From the NCBI GenBank assembly GCA_948567375.1, contig OX419755.1:31067001-31131000 (forward strand): 64,000 nucleotides of DNA, read 5' to 3'. Made by a program: the position numbers and the translations under genes. Below the pieces are notes generated by a model that was given only the letters and a program-made list of their open reading frames with translations, was not told the DNA's origin and made no database searches. This document shows positions 32,956 to 46,169 of the stretch, piece after piece; position 1 is the first letter of the stretch; every line of letters starts with the position of its first letter. The DNA comes from Lunularia cruciata. Lineage: Eukaryota; Streptophyta; Marchantiopsida; Lunulariales; Lunulariaceae.

Positions 32956-33299
32956 TAGACATATCCTCTCTATTGGGTACTACCAAGCAATGAGTGTGGT
33001 ATCCAGAGGTCTCAAAGTAATTGACTCTGGAGGCTCATCCTCACACTCATCTCCTGATAATACAAAGGCTCCACTCCAAGCTTGTTGCACCAACTAATAT
33101 GCATGATGTTGCAATGCCTCCTCTAAACTCCACAATGGAACATCCAAGGTGGATGGAACAATCCGACTTGTACTCCAAATCCGAGTGATCTCCTTGGTTC
33201 TTGAGTATCCTCTGCATGGGTGTTCCCCTCCAACAAGTCACTAGGCCAAGTAACTACACCACTAAAAGCTAAAATTGATGTTGCCATGGTCCCGGACTG

Positions 33300-33729
33300 T
33301 AGTGAGCAGAGACTACCACTACTAAAGTGTATTGGTAGGCGACATACCCGTCCCTCACTAGACTGCCAACCTGGTCTATAAGAGGTTGTCTCTTCCCAAT
33401 AGTCAATGCTTAAACCCATGGGGTATAACAATGCTCCCCCAACTAGCACATCATATGACTCAGTTATTGTTGCAATAGCCTGAGCTCTCACCATTGAGCT
33501 ATCAGTCGGATGACCAGGCTGAACCTAGACAACAAGCTCCCCACGTGTGATGTACTATGTGAAACCACCACCTAGAGATGTCTAGATCTGAAATGGACAC
33601 CTCTCCACATCGGTCTTCCGTAACTCCAGACCGACAATTGCAGCCTTCTCCATCATAAAGGGCTACGCACCGGAGTCTAACAAGACTCTCTGTGGTGTAT
33701 AGACCTTCCTTGAAGGTCCCACTAAACAA
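33300..33729 (-). pseudogene. Aspartic protease of element F
   Basis: RVLLDSGA near 33690-33663 is the active site. The body shifts to frame 33729-33502 and then 33494-33123, where YDVLVGGALLYPMGLSIDYWEE corresponds to the second conserved hydrophobic strand and tail. A linker of about 350 bp leads to the methyltransferase. Confidence 0.75.
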
Positions 33730-35695
33730 AAAACCCCCCTTTGGTTATCCAGTAGGACAACACCAGGTGTGAACCGTGCTCTCTCAAAGGCCGGTCTAGC
33801 TGGCAACTCCTCTAGTCTAGCCGTTGTTGCCTGCCATAAACCATTGGTCACTAAATGGATCTCATGCTCCTCAACAAAGTCAGCTCCGCTATCAACCACC
33901 TTTGCTCTAGTAGTAGGAACCGCATCATCCCTACTCTCACATAGCATGGCAGCCAACCGGAACACTAGGGTTGGGTCAACTCCCAATGTAAACATGTCAC
34001 TGGCCAAAAACAAAGGATGCCGCATAATCAGCTGAGCCGCCTCCAACATCATGCTAGACTCAATCTGTGTAGTAGCAAATGGTTGACTAGCAAGTAGTCC
34101 ATCATGCACTCCATCACCACCTACCACACCTGCATTGGGACGTCTAGGAGCTATGGATGTTGTCTTCAATGCCTTGAATAGAGTGAAAGATTGGGGAAGT
34201 CTGACTTGTCTCCCAACCTCTCCTCTCTGTGGGTCCAACTCCAATGATGGTCCTCTAGGCTTTGGAGCACATACTGCACTCCTAGTCACCGCTGCAGATG
34301 CATCCACCTGTGCTGCTCCGCACATGAAGTCCAAAGTATCTCTATTACCAGCATATGAGGTGGAAGCCTTCAGCACCCAAATCTGATCTGATCCAAGGTA
34401 TCATGTCCACTACCCTGAGTACACTCTCTCTGATGGTGAGGTCCACCACAAGTTGAGCAAGCAACACCACCACTCACTGGCTGTTGTTGATCCAAAAATA
34501 AAGGTAAGGATCTAACTCCACTAGGCCTCCCACTCGCTCCATAGGATCTGGGCTGTCCACCCTATCCTTGAAAACCAATTGAGCGTGGTGCGCTCTGCTG
34601 CACTCTAGAAGAAGTAACAATTCTAGATGAGGTCTCCCTACCAAATCCAGATGTCACCTCCCTCTCCTCTACCATGTTGAGCTCAATACACTCAGCCAAA
34701 CCAAAGACCATTGCCAAAGTAGGTGAAGTAGCATGTAACAACATAGCATCACAAAATCTACATCGCAACTCCCTATCCAATATCCCATACTGAAACTGGA
34801 CTGCTTGGGCCTTAGTAACTCCCGGAGTGAAACTGATCAGCCACCTCATGCAAGTGTATACCTTGCGTAGGTTCTCTCCAGCCTTCCATTGGAACTCTTG
34901 CAAGCTCCTCAACTTGTCAGTCCGCACTCCCTAGTAGTTTTGCCTCAAACATTGGAAGAACTCCACCATGGGGTTAAACACCACCATGTAGTAACCTGTA
35001 GTAACACTATCTCCAACTAGTGCACCTTCACTAGCTCTGCTAACACTACTCGAGCTAAAACTTGTAGGTACAACCAATCTACTCCTGGCCACCGAACCTA
35101 AAGTGATAGAGACATAGTTTGGAGACCAATATTGTCTCCATAACTCAATCTCCTCCAAATGACCTCTCTTGAACTCATGGTAGTCATCCATTGGTGGAAC
35201 CTCTAGATGTTGAAACAACCCCTTCCATGCCATGAAAGGTGTAAACAAAGTTGGGTTCTGCATCTACTATAGATCACACTAACTATCAAACTCCTGGATG
35301 AAGTCATCCAACTCAATGGTACCCATTGTACCAAAGTAACGCCTAGGGCTTTTGGAGGCCCCATAAATCTTGTCCATGTCCTACAACAATGGTGCGGACA
35401 CACCAAGTGCACTCTCAACTAAATCAGCTCTTCTGTCAAACTCCAACTCAGAGTCAATCTCCTCCCTCACTAGGACCTGAGATACAAGCTGATACCAAGT
35501 ACCACTCCGAGTAAACCCACTACGTATTGTAGAGCTATCTCCTCTAGAATCCCCAAAGAACTCCGTCATGACAAAGTAACCGCAACTACAAATTGCAATA
35601 GCAAATGAGAACCACAAATTGCAACCGCAAGTCGCAACCACAAGGACCCCACCAAGTGCTAACACCACCAAGTGCCTACACCAACTAAGCACCAC
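33663..35695 (-). pseudogene. Gag of element F
   Basis: Frames 35695-35381, 35263-34931, 34927-34562 and 34376-33663 run in order. The core includes EFKRGHLEEIELWRQYWSP, FFQCLRQNY and SLQEFQWKAGENLRKVYT. A zinc knuckle CSTCGGPHHQREC (near 34450) follows. The last frame (237 residues) joins the Gag tail to the protease start. Stops near 35264 and 34930 and one frame change break it. Confidence 0.8.
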
Positions 35696-36012
35696 CCACT
35701 AATGTAACTCTAACCAAGATAACTACACTAGGGGAAAGGGCAACCTGTAACCTGCCATCATAATACACACTCTCATGGTCTACAAGTCATCACTTTTTGC
35801 CTCACCGGAGAGAAACAAAGATAGTCTGACTAGTCATCACTCCAACCTCACTACCGAGAGCACACCAGAGCACCAACGCTCAAAAGTCAGGGCACCTCAG
35901 ACAAACATGGTGCACAAACAGGAAGTAGAGAATGGAGGAGGTCCAATCACAAGAAATCTAAACAAAAACCCTCCATCTCATAGAACAACACGGGATTGAC
36001 TCTGCCACCATT

Positions 36013-37360
36013 TGGCATTTGACATAAGAGAAGTTTGTATCTAAGTCCTAAGCTACTAGGATCACCAAGAATGGAATTAAACTACCTTTCCTAGCCAAAG
36101 CTACAAGTGTATAGATAACAATGGCACAATTGCTAGGATAACAAGTGAGGGTTGACCAATTAGCTAGGGCACTAGTCTAGGAACAAGAGATCTACGTGTC
36201 AAACCCTATTGCACACAATCTAGCAGGAATGGTAGATTTTGCCAACCAATGACCAAGATCTACTCTAAACTAGCTAGCCTCATGCTAGCGAGCTGGCTTG
36301 CTGGCCCTTCTAGGCTTTCATAGTCTCTTATAGCCCTATGCCTCAAAGCCTCTAAATGCTAAAAATTCAGCCAAATGAGGCCTTTCTTCTTGCCACTTCA
36401 AACCTCCTCCAAACTTGCAAAGTCCTCCAAACTAGCAAAACTACTCTAAATCTAGCCAAAATCTAACATAAAATCCAACCAAAATCTGACATGAAATCTG
36501 ATATAAACCCTAAAGTTGGCTGACCGCCAAATCCCCCGCTAACTCTTCACTTGAGCCAAATTGAAAACATGGGTTCTTTAAATCACAAATTCACGGGAAT
36601 AGCTTCTCAACTCCACCTTCAGTTTTACTTTCTGAGCCCAACTCGCAACAAATTGGTCTTGCCTTCACCTCTTGAGCTCAAAATCACAACCACTGCTCAA
36701 AATTTGCTCCTTTTGTGCTTCAAAAATTGGCCAACACTTTTGCACACTGTCTGCCTTACTATCAAATCTCCATCAAACAATGAGCTTCTGCACATTAGGG
36801 AAAAACTGAACTTCAATTGAGCTACCAGTGATCCATCGAGCTTGGAGATACCACCAACACTCAAAGTTCTTGCACCCTATTTCTCACTGATTTCACTTCT
36901 TTGATGTAATCAGATTGTTTACTTCTCTCAACTCAAATCAACTCAGATCAGTACTTGATCTGTCACTCTATAAACTGCCAACAAGTGGGCATTAATTACA
37001 GTCAAGCCACACCCACTCTAGCTAAGAGAATCCAAGTGACGCTTGCCGGCCTCTCTCCACCATAGCCAATAACTCAAAGGCTCAACATCAGAGAAGTGAG
37101 CTCTCTAGAGCAACACTTTGAAAGTATACCTCTTGGACTTGAGCTAGGTCTGAACCCTTACGGTCCCACTGACGGCACACTTGACGGTACAAATGGTGCA
37201 AAGTGACAGTGGAGCCCACCGTGAAGTCAATACCCCAAACACAAAATCTGACCATCTATGAGAAATTAGTCTATAAGAAACTACTGAAATAACTCTAACT
37301 ACAATCACTGGAACTCCAGTGTCCAAGCAATCTAGATGCGACACTACAAGTGGCATGACA
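36013..37360 (-). repeat. 5' LTR of element F (about 1.35 kb)
   Basis: Starts TGTCATGCCACTTGTAGTG on the minus strand at 37360. Its inner end is placed at ATGCCA near 36013, directly before TGGTGGCAGAGTCAATCC (36010-35993), which resembles the initiator-Met primer site TGGTATCAGAGCCA. Element H has the same arrangement (LTR 40481 down to about 39191, primer-like site 39188-39171), which supports these limits. Confidence 0.65.
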
Positions 37361-37455
37361 ATCTCTATACAAATAATATCTCTCAAGTATTTGTAATACT
37401 AAGCTAAATATCACAATACCACACACATGCACAAATAGGTGTTACAATATTGCAT

Positions 37456-40400
37456 CCCTACTAGGTGTGGATCCTCTACCACCTAGTCTTCCATGACCAA
37501 GAGCTCATCTACCATCCACCATAGCAGCCCTACTGCTTTGTAACTCCCACATATGTCAAAGCATTGGTCACTAGTGTGACCAAATTTGTGGTAGTGATCA
37601 CAATGTCAGTGTGCCGGCTGAGATGCATTAGAGATATCATGTTTGCTGCCGTAGGTGCATTCTCTCTTGAGGTGAGATCCACCACAAGTCCAACAAACAA
37701 CACCACCACTCATTGGCTATTGTTGACCCAAAAATGAGGGTAACGGTCTAGTTACACTAGGCCCTCTACTTGCTCCATAGATGTGGGCTATCCACCCTAT
37801 CCTTGGAAGCCAATATGGCATGGTGCACTCTGGAAGAAGTAAAAACTATGAATGAAGTCTCCCTACCAAATCTAGATATCACCACTCTCTCCTTCACCAT
37901 GCTCAATATGCTCAACTAAACCAATGACTATTGCCCAAAGTAGGTGAAGTAGCCTATAACAACATAGCATCACGAACTCTATGTTGTAACTCCTTGTCCA
38001 AAATCCCATACCAAAATGGACTACTTGGGCCTCAATAAATCCTTGAGTAAAATTTATCAGCAGTCTTATGCAAGTTTATTCCTCATGTAAGCTCCCTCCA
38101 GCCTTGTACTAGAATCTTACAAGCTCTTTATCTTGTTAGTCTGCACTTGTTGGTAGTTTTGCCTCAAAAAATTGGAAGAACTTCACCATGGGATTAATCT
38201 CCAATGCTACACCACCTCTTGTAGTGGTACCTCTACTTGTAGTAGCATCATCTCCAATAGGTTCACCAATGCTACAAGAGCTAGAACTCATGGGTACTAC
38301 CAATCTACCCTAGAAGCAACGGAGATGTTGTTCAAAGACCAATATTGTTTCCATATCTCAATGTCTTCCAAGTGACCTCTCCTGAACTCATTATATTTTT
38401 CCATCAATAGACCCCACAAGTGTTGAAACAACATTGAGTTCTGCATGCCATGAAAGGTATGAGCAACATCGAGTTCTGCATCTATTGCAAATCACACTAA
38501 CTATCAAACTCCTAGATGAAGTCATCCAACTCAATGGTAGCCACTATACCAGAGTAATCCATGGGGCTTTTGGAGGCTCCATAACTCTCATCCATGTCCC
38601 ACAGCAACGGTGTAGACACACCAAGAGCACTCTCAATTGAATTAGCTCGTGTCAATCTCCAACTCAGAGTCAATCTCCTCCCTCATTGGGATGTAAGTTA
38701 CAAGCTAATACCAAGTGCCACTTTGAGTAAACCCACAACATACTACAATGATATCTCCTCCAAAATCCCCAAAGAACTCCAATGTAACCAAAAACTACAA
38801 ACCGTAACCGTAACCACCGCATGTACCCCACCAAGAATCACCACCAAGTGCCAACACCATCAACCAAACATCACCCATTAATGTAGCTCTAAATATGACA
38901 ACTACATTAGGGGAAAGGGCAACTTGTAACCTAACGTCACAACATGCATTCTCACAATCTGCAGGTTATCACTTATTGTCTTTTGGAGAGAAACATAAGT
39001 AGTCTAATTGGTCATCACTCCAACCTTACTATCAAGAGCATACCAGAGCACAAATGCTCTAAAGTTAGGGCACTTCACACAAACATGGTGCAAAAATAGG
39101 TAGCAAAGAATGGAGGAGTTCCAATCACAAGAAATCTAAATGAAAACTATCCAACTCATAAATCAACACCGGATTGACTCTACCACCACTTGGCATTTGA
39201 CATATCTACTTCTTGAGCCATCATGACCACCAAGAGTAGGATCAAACTATCTCTCCTAGCCAAAGCTACATGTGCATAGACATCAGTGGAACAATCCCTA
39301 GGACAATAGTGAGGCTGGACCAATTGGCTAGGGCACCAATGTAAAAACCAAAGATCTAGAGTTCAAACTCTATTGTGTGTAATCCAGCAAGGTGGATAGA
39401 TTTTGCCAAGCAATAACCAAAAATTACTCTAAACTAGCTAGCCTCACGCCAACAAGCTGGCTTGTTGGCCCTTCATAGCCCACAACCCTATTCCTCAAAG
39501 CCTCTAAATGTCAAAAACCTTTCTTCTTGCCACTTCAAACCCTCTCCAAATAAGGCAAACCTCCTCCAAATCTGGCCAAACTTCTTCAATTCAAGCCAAA
39601 ATCTAACAATAAACCTAACATAAAATCTGACATAAATCCCTAGAGTTGGTTGACCACCAAATTTTGTGCTAAATATTCACTCAAGCCAAATTGAAAAGAT
39701 GGAGATCTTCAAATCTTTAATTCATGAGAATGTGTTCCCAACTCCACATTCAATTTGCCCTTCAAATTGGTCCTATTTTCATCTCTTGAGCTCAAAATGA
39801 ACACCATTGCTTGAAATTGACTCTCTTCTCAAGGAAATTTGGTCAGCATTTTTGTATCCTATTTACCTCATTACCAAATTTGCATCAATTGAAAAGAGCT
39901 TTGACACATAATCACTCTCATGGAAAATTTGAACCACAATCAAGCTACCAACAATCAGCAAGGCTTGGAAGTACCACCAACACCCTCAGTTCTTGCACCA
40001 AATGTCCCTTTGACTTCACTTCTTTGATATGATCAATTTATTCTCAACTCAAATCACACTTGATCAAATCACTACTTGATTTGTCACTCAAAAATCTGCC
40101 AACAATTAGGCACTAATATAGTCAAATCACACCCATTCTATCTAAGAGACTCCAAGTGACGCTTGTTGGCCTCTATCCATCATAACCATGAACTCAAAGG
40201 CTCAACATCAAAGAAGAGAAATAAGCTCTCTAAAGTTGCACTTCAAAAGTATACTCCTTGATCTTAACCTAAGTCTGCAACCCTAACGGTCTCATTGAAA
40301 ATACACTTGACGGTGTGAATGGTGCAAGTGAAGGTGGCTCCCACTATGTAGTCAGTAACGTGAACATGAAATCTGACGGTCAACAAGAAATCTATGAGTA

Positions 40401-40481
40401 ACTACCAAAATACCTCTAACTACCTACAGTACTACTCCAATGTCCAAGCAATCTAAGTGCAATGCTACAAATGGCATGACA
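37456..40481 (-). mobile_element. Element H: truncated relative of F (gag piece and 5' LTR)
   Basis: Minus-strand sequence from 40481 matches the F 5' LTR, then the primer-like site (39188-39171), the gag N-terminal region (about 38900-38000) and the zinc-knuckle region near 37680-37720. It stops at 37456 against the LTR-A of G. Stops are dense, and no frame of meaningful length survives. Confidence 0.75.
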
Positions 40482-41560
40482 CATCTTTTCAATCAAAGAT
40501 TGTCTATTTGCAACTAAATCTACGTTCTAGCTATGGGAGACCTATGATTGGTGCAATTTCAAGAGACTCATGACTTACCAATTGCCAATCACATGGATGT
40601 AAACAAGACCTTGAGTACCCTAAAACATCAATGGTGGTAACCAAACATGACACAAGAGCTAAAAGGTTTGAGGTTTGTTCAATCTTGTGAGAGCTACAAA
40701 TGCATCAAGCAAACAACCAAAAATTGAGTAGACTACTCCAGCCACCCACAATTATTTGCATGATATGAACATGTAAGTCTATACTACATCACATCCTTGC
40801 CAACAATAGATCAAGGCCATAAAATAATTGTGATGTTTGTTGATAAGCTTAGCAAGCAAATTCACCTATCACCTATTGTAGATATGGTAGATGCTCTAAT
40901 GTTGGCCTAGATCTACTTCAATACAATCTTCAAACACCATGGGATGCCGAGCATTCTCATCTCTAATAGTGATCCTTTATTCATTGGTCAATTTTAGCAA
41001 GTGCTTTTTAAACTCCTTGGCACCAAGCTTGCCTTATCTATAACCTATCACCATCAAACTTATAGGCAAAAAAATATATAAATTGCACATTGGAGGATAT
41101 GTTATGTGCTTTTGTCAACATTCATCATACAAATTGTGATAAATATTGTGTTTTTGCCAAGTTTACTGACATAAATTCCAAGCACACAAGTACATGCTTC
41201 TTTCCTTTATTACTTAACTATGGGTAATATCCACTCATTCTAGATTCTCTTCTTGCTGCAAACCATCCCATATCCCTCATACTTCCAACTTCTTATCCAA
41301 GCTATTTGTTTTCTTACACCAAGCCAAGTCTTAGCTTCTTTTTTCTCAAAAGCAATCTGCTAATAATCATTATTGTGATCTCAATTTCCAAATTGGTGAG
41401 AAGGTCATGCTTTTCTCTAGTAAACTTCCTCTTCCTCTTGACACTTAAGTTTGTAAAATCACTCTCAATTGTGTAGATCTCTTTGATATTATTCAAATCA
41501 TTTCTCTTGTTGCCTACAAAGTTGCACTTCTATACTATCTTTCATGTTTCTCAATTAAAA
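40482..41560 (+). pseudogene. Chromoviral integrase fragment
   Basis: Plus-strand frames read VMFVDKLSKQIHLSPIVDM, then IFKHHGMPSILISNSDPLF (second Asp region) and FKLLGTKLALSITYHHQT, the integrase core of the chromovirus branch of Ty3/gypsy. The GPY/F-side block GEKVMLFSSKLPLPLDT follows at about 41395-41445. It is probably of the same family as element D but in the opposite orientation. Stops are frequent. Confidence 0.8.
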
Positions 41561-42276
41561 TTCTTTTTTTCTTACCCATCTTCCTTTCTTATTTGCCTCC
41601 AATGCCTGAAGTGTAACACAAAGAGAGAATAAGGTTGTGGCATTCTTTGAAGTAGACAACCTTTGTGTTAGCAAATTCTTTGATAGTATTTGAGAGTGAG
41701 AAAGAGGAGAGAATGAGAAGAGAAAGAGTAGTGAGTAGAGTTCCAACCATGATATTTGCTACCCAGTGGTAAAGAAGTGTGGAATGTTTGTTAGAAGTGA
41801 ATTCCTTTGAAGCAAGCATCTAACATTCTTGCTTTAGAATTTGGATTATAGCTCACTATCAATGATACATGAGATGTGGAATAAAACCCAAGAGAGTGGG
41901 AATTTGAGAAGAAATCTAAGAGAGTGGAGTGAGGAAGACTAAAGAATGGTCTTTAGGATAGAGTTAGGAACTTTGGAAGGGCTTACCTTAGATACCAAGT
42001 TTGGTGATATAGATGAGAAGATCAATACCCAAATAATTGACCCCAAAAATGGTTGGCAGGTCTACAATTACAAGGACCCAGCCAAAAGAGAAATAATATC
42101 TTTGCTCATAAAGATTGTTTGACCACTTACATAAGAATCAACCAAGCAATATTCTTTCATTAGATATATGAAGGAGTGGCATCAAACTTGGCTTTCATGT
42201 TCTATCAGCACTCCAATCAATGATTTACAAATTAAAGGAAGATAGAAGAGCTACCTATTTGGATTCCTTTTCTATC

Positions 42277-42744
42277 CTATAAAATACCAAGGAGAGAAAA
42301 AGAAGAATGAAAGATTGAAAAGGAAGTCACATTAGAAATGCTCAAGTGAAACTTGGAATTCCTAGCATGAACCTAGGCTTTGGTATTTATATTAAGGCAA
42401 CACAAGGCTCTTGAGAAGATTTGAAAGAAGCTTTCTTCTCAAAGCCACCTTTGAGGAGTGCAAACTAAGCTACCAAGAATCAAGCTACCAGAGAAGTTGC
42501 CAAGGAAGCTTCCTACTACTAAAAGCCATCTATTTAGCATATAAGCCAAGCTAGCTATTAAATTGATGTACAAGTTACCCAATCCTTGGAAGATACCTAG
42601 AAGCTTCCAAGGTGTTTCTAGAACATTTGACCAAGAAGTTTCTAGATGCTTCTAAAACATTCTTAGAATTATTTACTATATTTAGCTTATTTTTCTTAAT
42701 TCATAAAGCTTTGTTAACTCATTTGCTAACTCCATATTATTACA
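42277..42744 (-). repeat. 3' LTR of element D
   Basis: Matches 46170-46625 throughout, with the outer end TGTAATAATATGGAG at 42744 and the inner-strand end near TTTTATA at 42277. Many point differences indicate an old insertion. Confidence 0.85.
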
Positions 42745-42889
42745 TATTCTCCCATTGTTGTTTGGTGATGTCCTTGTTGCAAAGGAATCTTCAAACTCCT
42801 AGATGGCCATTTTTGCATACTGGAGATGAGAGAGGGGCTCTCATGTAGCGTTGTGAAGAAGATATCCTTTCCAAAGGACATTATATTCC

Positions 42890-43540
42890 TTATGTTTGTT
42901 GGCAGCCATATTGGATGTCATGACATCCAAGTATACAATGAACTTCATATTCCTCATGATTGTTGATAAGGATGGGCGGAAGAAGAGGATGGACATGGGT
43001 GGGAAAAGGAGATGGCTTAGAAACCAAGACTTTTAACCTTGAAACATGGAAGACAAGATGGATCCATATATGACTAGGCAAGTCAAGTCAATAGGCAATA
43101 CAAGAAATGATCTAAGTAACATCAAAGGAATCTATCCAATTAGGAGAAAGTTTACAAACTTTGGTATCAAGAAAGAGAGAGAGGTTATTGGAAGAAAACA
43201 TGACCTTATCACCTAGTTGAAAGGTGAGATCATGTCAATGTTGACCAACATATTACTTTTGTTGATTTTAGCAACAAGAAGATGAGACTTGGTTTGGTGT
43301 AAGAATTTACATCTAATAATTGTTTCACAATTCAACTTTGAGAAGTATAAGGCTCCCCTTAATTGATCCAACAAGTCATCAATTTGAGATAAGAGATATA
43401 CATTCTTCATATTTGTTTATTGAAGCCATAATAGTCAATATAGAAGTGAAGCCTTCCATCCTTCTTGAATATAAAAATTATAGGTGTTCACCAAGGAGAT
43501 ATACTATGTTGTATGAAATCCTTCTCCAACAACTTGGTTA
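42890..43540 (-). pseudogene. RT start fused to integrase tail and chromodomain remnant of element D
   Basis: The frame reads KKDGRLHFYIDYYGFNK and SQIDDLLDQLRGALYFSKLN (the RT YPLPRIDDLLDQL block), then changes to FLHQTKSHLLVAKINKS and, in shifted frames, GDKVMFSSNNLSLFLDT and IWIHLVFHVSRLKV (GPY/F tail). YEVHCILGCHDIQYG at the end resembles the start of a chromodomain. The junction within 43330-43310 is an internal deletion of more than 2 kb. Confidence 0.75.
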
Positions 43541-43549
43541 GTGTTATTA

Positions 43550-44242
43550 TATAATATCTATTTGTGCCTGTATGTTTGATTGTGATACTTAGTTTGGTAT
43601 TGCAAGTAGTTGAAAGATATTGTTTATATAAAGTTTAACCAAGCATCTACATTAGTCATGATTAGCTAAAGTTAATCATAGCCAAGATAGAGGTAACCGT
43701 ACTTTAGAGTAAGTAGAAAATATGAGTACCACTATTTTGGATTTTAGTGTTTTGACTTTATATTATTCTTAGATGTTTAGCTTTCAGAAAAGAGTTGAGA
43801 ACTCTTGGACCCACAAGCTTTTTGGTTTGGATTCTTCAATAATCCAAGGATAGCCCATGTGAAAGAATTAGTGACTTAGTCATTGAGTCAAGATAAGATC
43901 ACATGCTTAGGTAATTATTCTCATGAGTTTGAATATTTCTTTAGACTTTTGTCTTTATATGAATTTTTTAATAACTTGAGTTACTATGGTTACTAGTAAC
44001 TTAGGTGTATAATTATTTCACAAGTATATAAATTAGGAGTGAGGAGGTACTGATCAGTCTTTCATTTGCAATAATCTCTCTTTCATTAAGTTCTCTAGTG
44101 AGCAATATCTTGAGTCTTGCATGAGCTTTGGAGTTCTAGCCTTGGAGGGGTGTGATATAGTTTGGGTTCTTTGCCTTCTTAGTCCATGGTGCATTACCTT
44201 AAGGGCCACAAAGGTTCATCTTGAGTGAGAGACAAGCCGACC
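43550..44242 (+). repeat. Solo LTR-A inside element D
   Basis: Follows LTR-A from its start (TATAATATCTATTTGTGCCTG, a decayed TGTAACACCCATTTGTGCATG) to GAGAGACAAGCCGACC near 44240. No internal A sequence is attached. Flanks GTTAT and GTTCA may be a damaged target duplication. Confidence 0.8.
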
Positions 44243-45058
44243 TAGAGTTCAAAGTGATGGTGAAAGTTGATAGATTGGTGCACTCATATGAGTACTATGT
44301 AATAATAACTCAATCTTGGAAGCCATACCTCAATCAAAGGCTGATCTCTTCAAAAGATCATTTAGAAACATATTTTCAAACTCTTGAACTGTTTGATCAA
44401 CCATTGGCTTTTGATCCTCATCAAAGCCTCCTTGTATAACAATTTTGATCCATATCACAATACAAAAAATTCTTCTTCCAAATCTTGCTATACAATTGCT
44501 ATATTGACAAACCTAAAAGTAGTGAGTTTTTATCTTGGAATTCAATATTCTTAGATGTCTTACTCAAACGAGCTAGAAAACCTAATTGGTAATTTATACC
44601 TTGGTATTTAAATTTGCTATTGGCCACAATAAAATTGAGCCTTATGATATTCAACCAAAGAAAACCTAGAATGATATCATAAATGAGTTACTACAAATCT
44701 CATATACTCTAAATACTCCCTCCTAATCTTGAATAGAATGAGATGTGAATTATAGTATATATAGCTCTTTTTACCATCCGCCATCATAAACATACTATGC
44801 AATATTTGATTGATAAGAATACATAATTCCTTTGCTAATTCCATAGACATGTGATTCTAAAAACTTCCAAAATCAACCAAAATTCTACAACCATGATAAG
44901 ATATCATACTTTGCAAGTGAATCAAATTTACATAAGTTGATCCTCAATCCCATTGGAACTAAGTAGGTTCCTAATAAGTGACTTGATATCTCTTGTTTGA
45001 AATTTTTGTTTCCTTGATCATCACACTCCATAAACTTCATTTTGGCAACTTGTCAAGG

Positions 45059-46147
45059 TTATTCATTTTGGAGTGGATATTCTACTATACAATGTCCAAT
45101 TTGGTAACAATTGAAGCAACCACCATTTTGTTTTAATTGCTCTTGGTTTGTTGTGCCAATTATTCTCTGTTGGATGGCATCAATCTCCATTGGTGCAGAC
45201 TCATCTACCTTGCTTGTTGTGGTTGTAAGTTTTATGGAGGTTGAGGTAGGGACCAACTTATGGTAACAAAGGAGTCAAAGTGCTCAACTATTTGCATGGC
45301 TTCTTCTAGATGCTTGGGTTCATGTATGGTTATTTCTAATTTGGTGCTCAATTTCAAGCCTCTAACAAATTGATCTAAAGCTTCACCTTCTTGTATGTCT
45401 GGGACCAACATCATGATGTTTTGGAATTGAGAAATGTAACTTCTTACTAAACCAATCTGCCTCAATTTTTCCAATCAATGTTGTGCAGCTCATACAACAT
45501 TGACAGATTGGAATTACCTAATGATTGCATTCTTGAAGTCTTCCCATGACAAAATTGCAGCAAAAAATTGCCTTTGAGTTTGCTCCACTTCAAATTGCCA
45601 CCGTAGTTTTGTTGCTCCATCTAGTTGACTTGAGCCAAGAGGATTTATCTTCAATCATCTTGGAGATTTGTGGCTTCAAAAAAATTTACATAATTGAACA
45701 CAAAGTTCTCTTCCACACTTGATAGATTCTTGCCTTCAAAGACCTTCAATTTTGGGAATTGGACATAATCTTCTCCTGCTCAAAATGCTACTCTCTCCAA
45801 GTGCTCTTGTCATTGTCCATTACAATCTTTCTCTTCCAACAATCAACTAAGATGCTCAATTTGTTACTACATAGCATTGATAACTTTGGGCATCACCACC
45901 ATGACTACTACTCTATCAACTATCTACTTGCAATTATCTAGATTAACATGTAAACATAATACCTTTGGCACTCTCTATAAGCTGTAATTGGAAGGATCAA
46001 TGATTCATCTGACAAGGTGACCAAATTTAGAAATCTTGGCCAAAGCAAGAAGAGATGAACTATTGGAAGATATTTTGGTAGTACATGGATACAAAAATTC
46101 CAATGGTTTGGGGGAGACTGATTTGGTGGTCCATAGATTCCATCCAT
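45059..46147 (-). pseudogene. Gag of element D
   Basis: Frame 45474-45232 reads GLVRSYISQFQNIMMLVPDI and LDQFVRGLKLSTKLEI, the chromoviral Gag core. Frame 45256-45059 continues into a zinc knuckle CFNCYQIGHCIVEYP in which the last Cys position is Tyr. The N-terminal part (46147-45500) is broken. Confidence 0.8.
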
Positions 46148-46169
46148 CCCATTTTTACTTTGATACTAA

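Larger units (their letters stand above)
27747..37360 (-). mobile_element. Element F: Ty3/gypsy retrotransposon with gag-PR-DNA methyltransferase-RT-RH-IN-PHD
   Basis: 9.6 kb, inserted in LTR-A of element G. The right end is the 5' LTR (37360 down to about 36013), followed by an initiator-Met-type primer site near 36010, gag (35700-34390), protease (33690-33400), a cytosine-5 methyltransferase (32955-31960), RT and RNase H (31500-30250), integrase (29990-28870) and a PHD-like Cys/His array (28708-28575). The left LTR is truncated and bracketed by 100-bp direct repeats. Stops occur in every domain, many at former Gln, Arg or Trp codons, so the copy is dead. Confidence 0.9.
27148..37455 (-). 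repeat. 5' LTR-A of element G, interrupted by element F
   Basis: Begins TGTGAGCCGGCC at 27148, runs to 27746, is split by F, resumes at 37361 and ends GGTGTTACA at 37455. Joining the two parts gives a normal LTR-A. The interruption carries an ATCT overlap on both sides (27743-27746 and 37361-37364), a probable target duplication. Confidence 0.85.
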
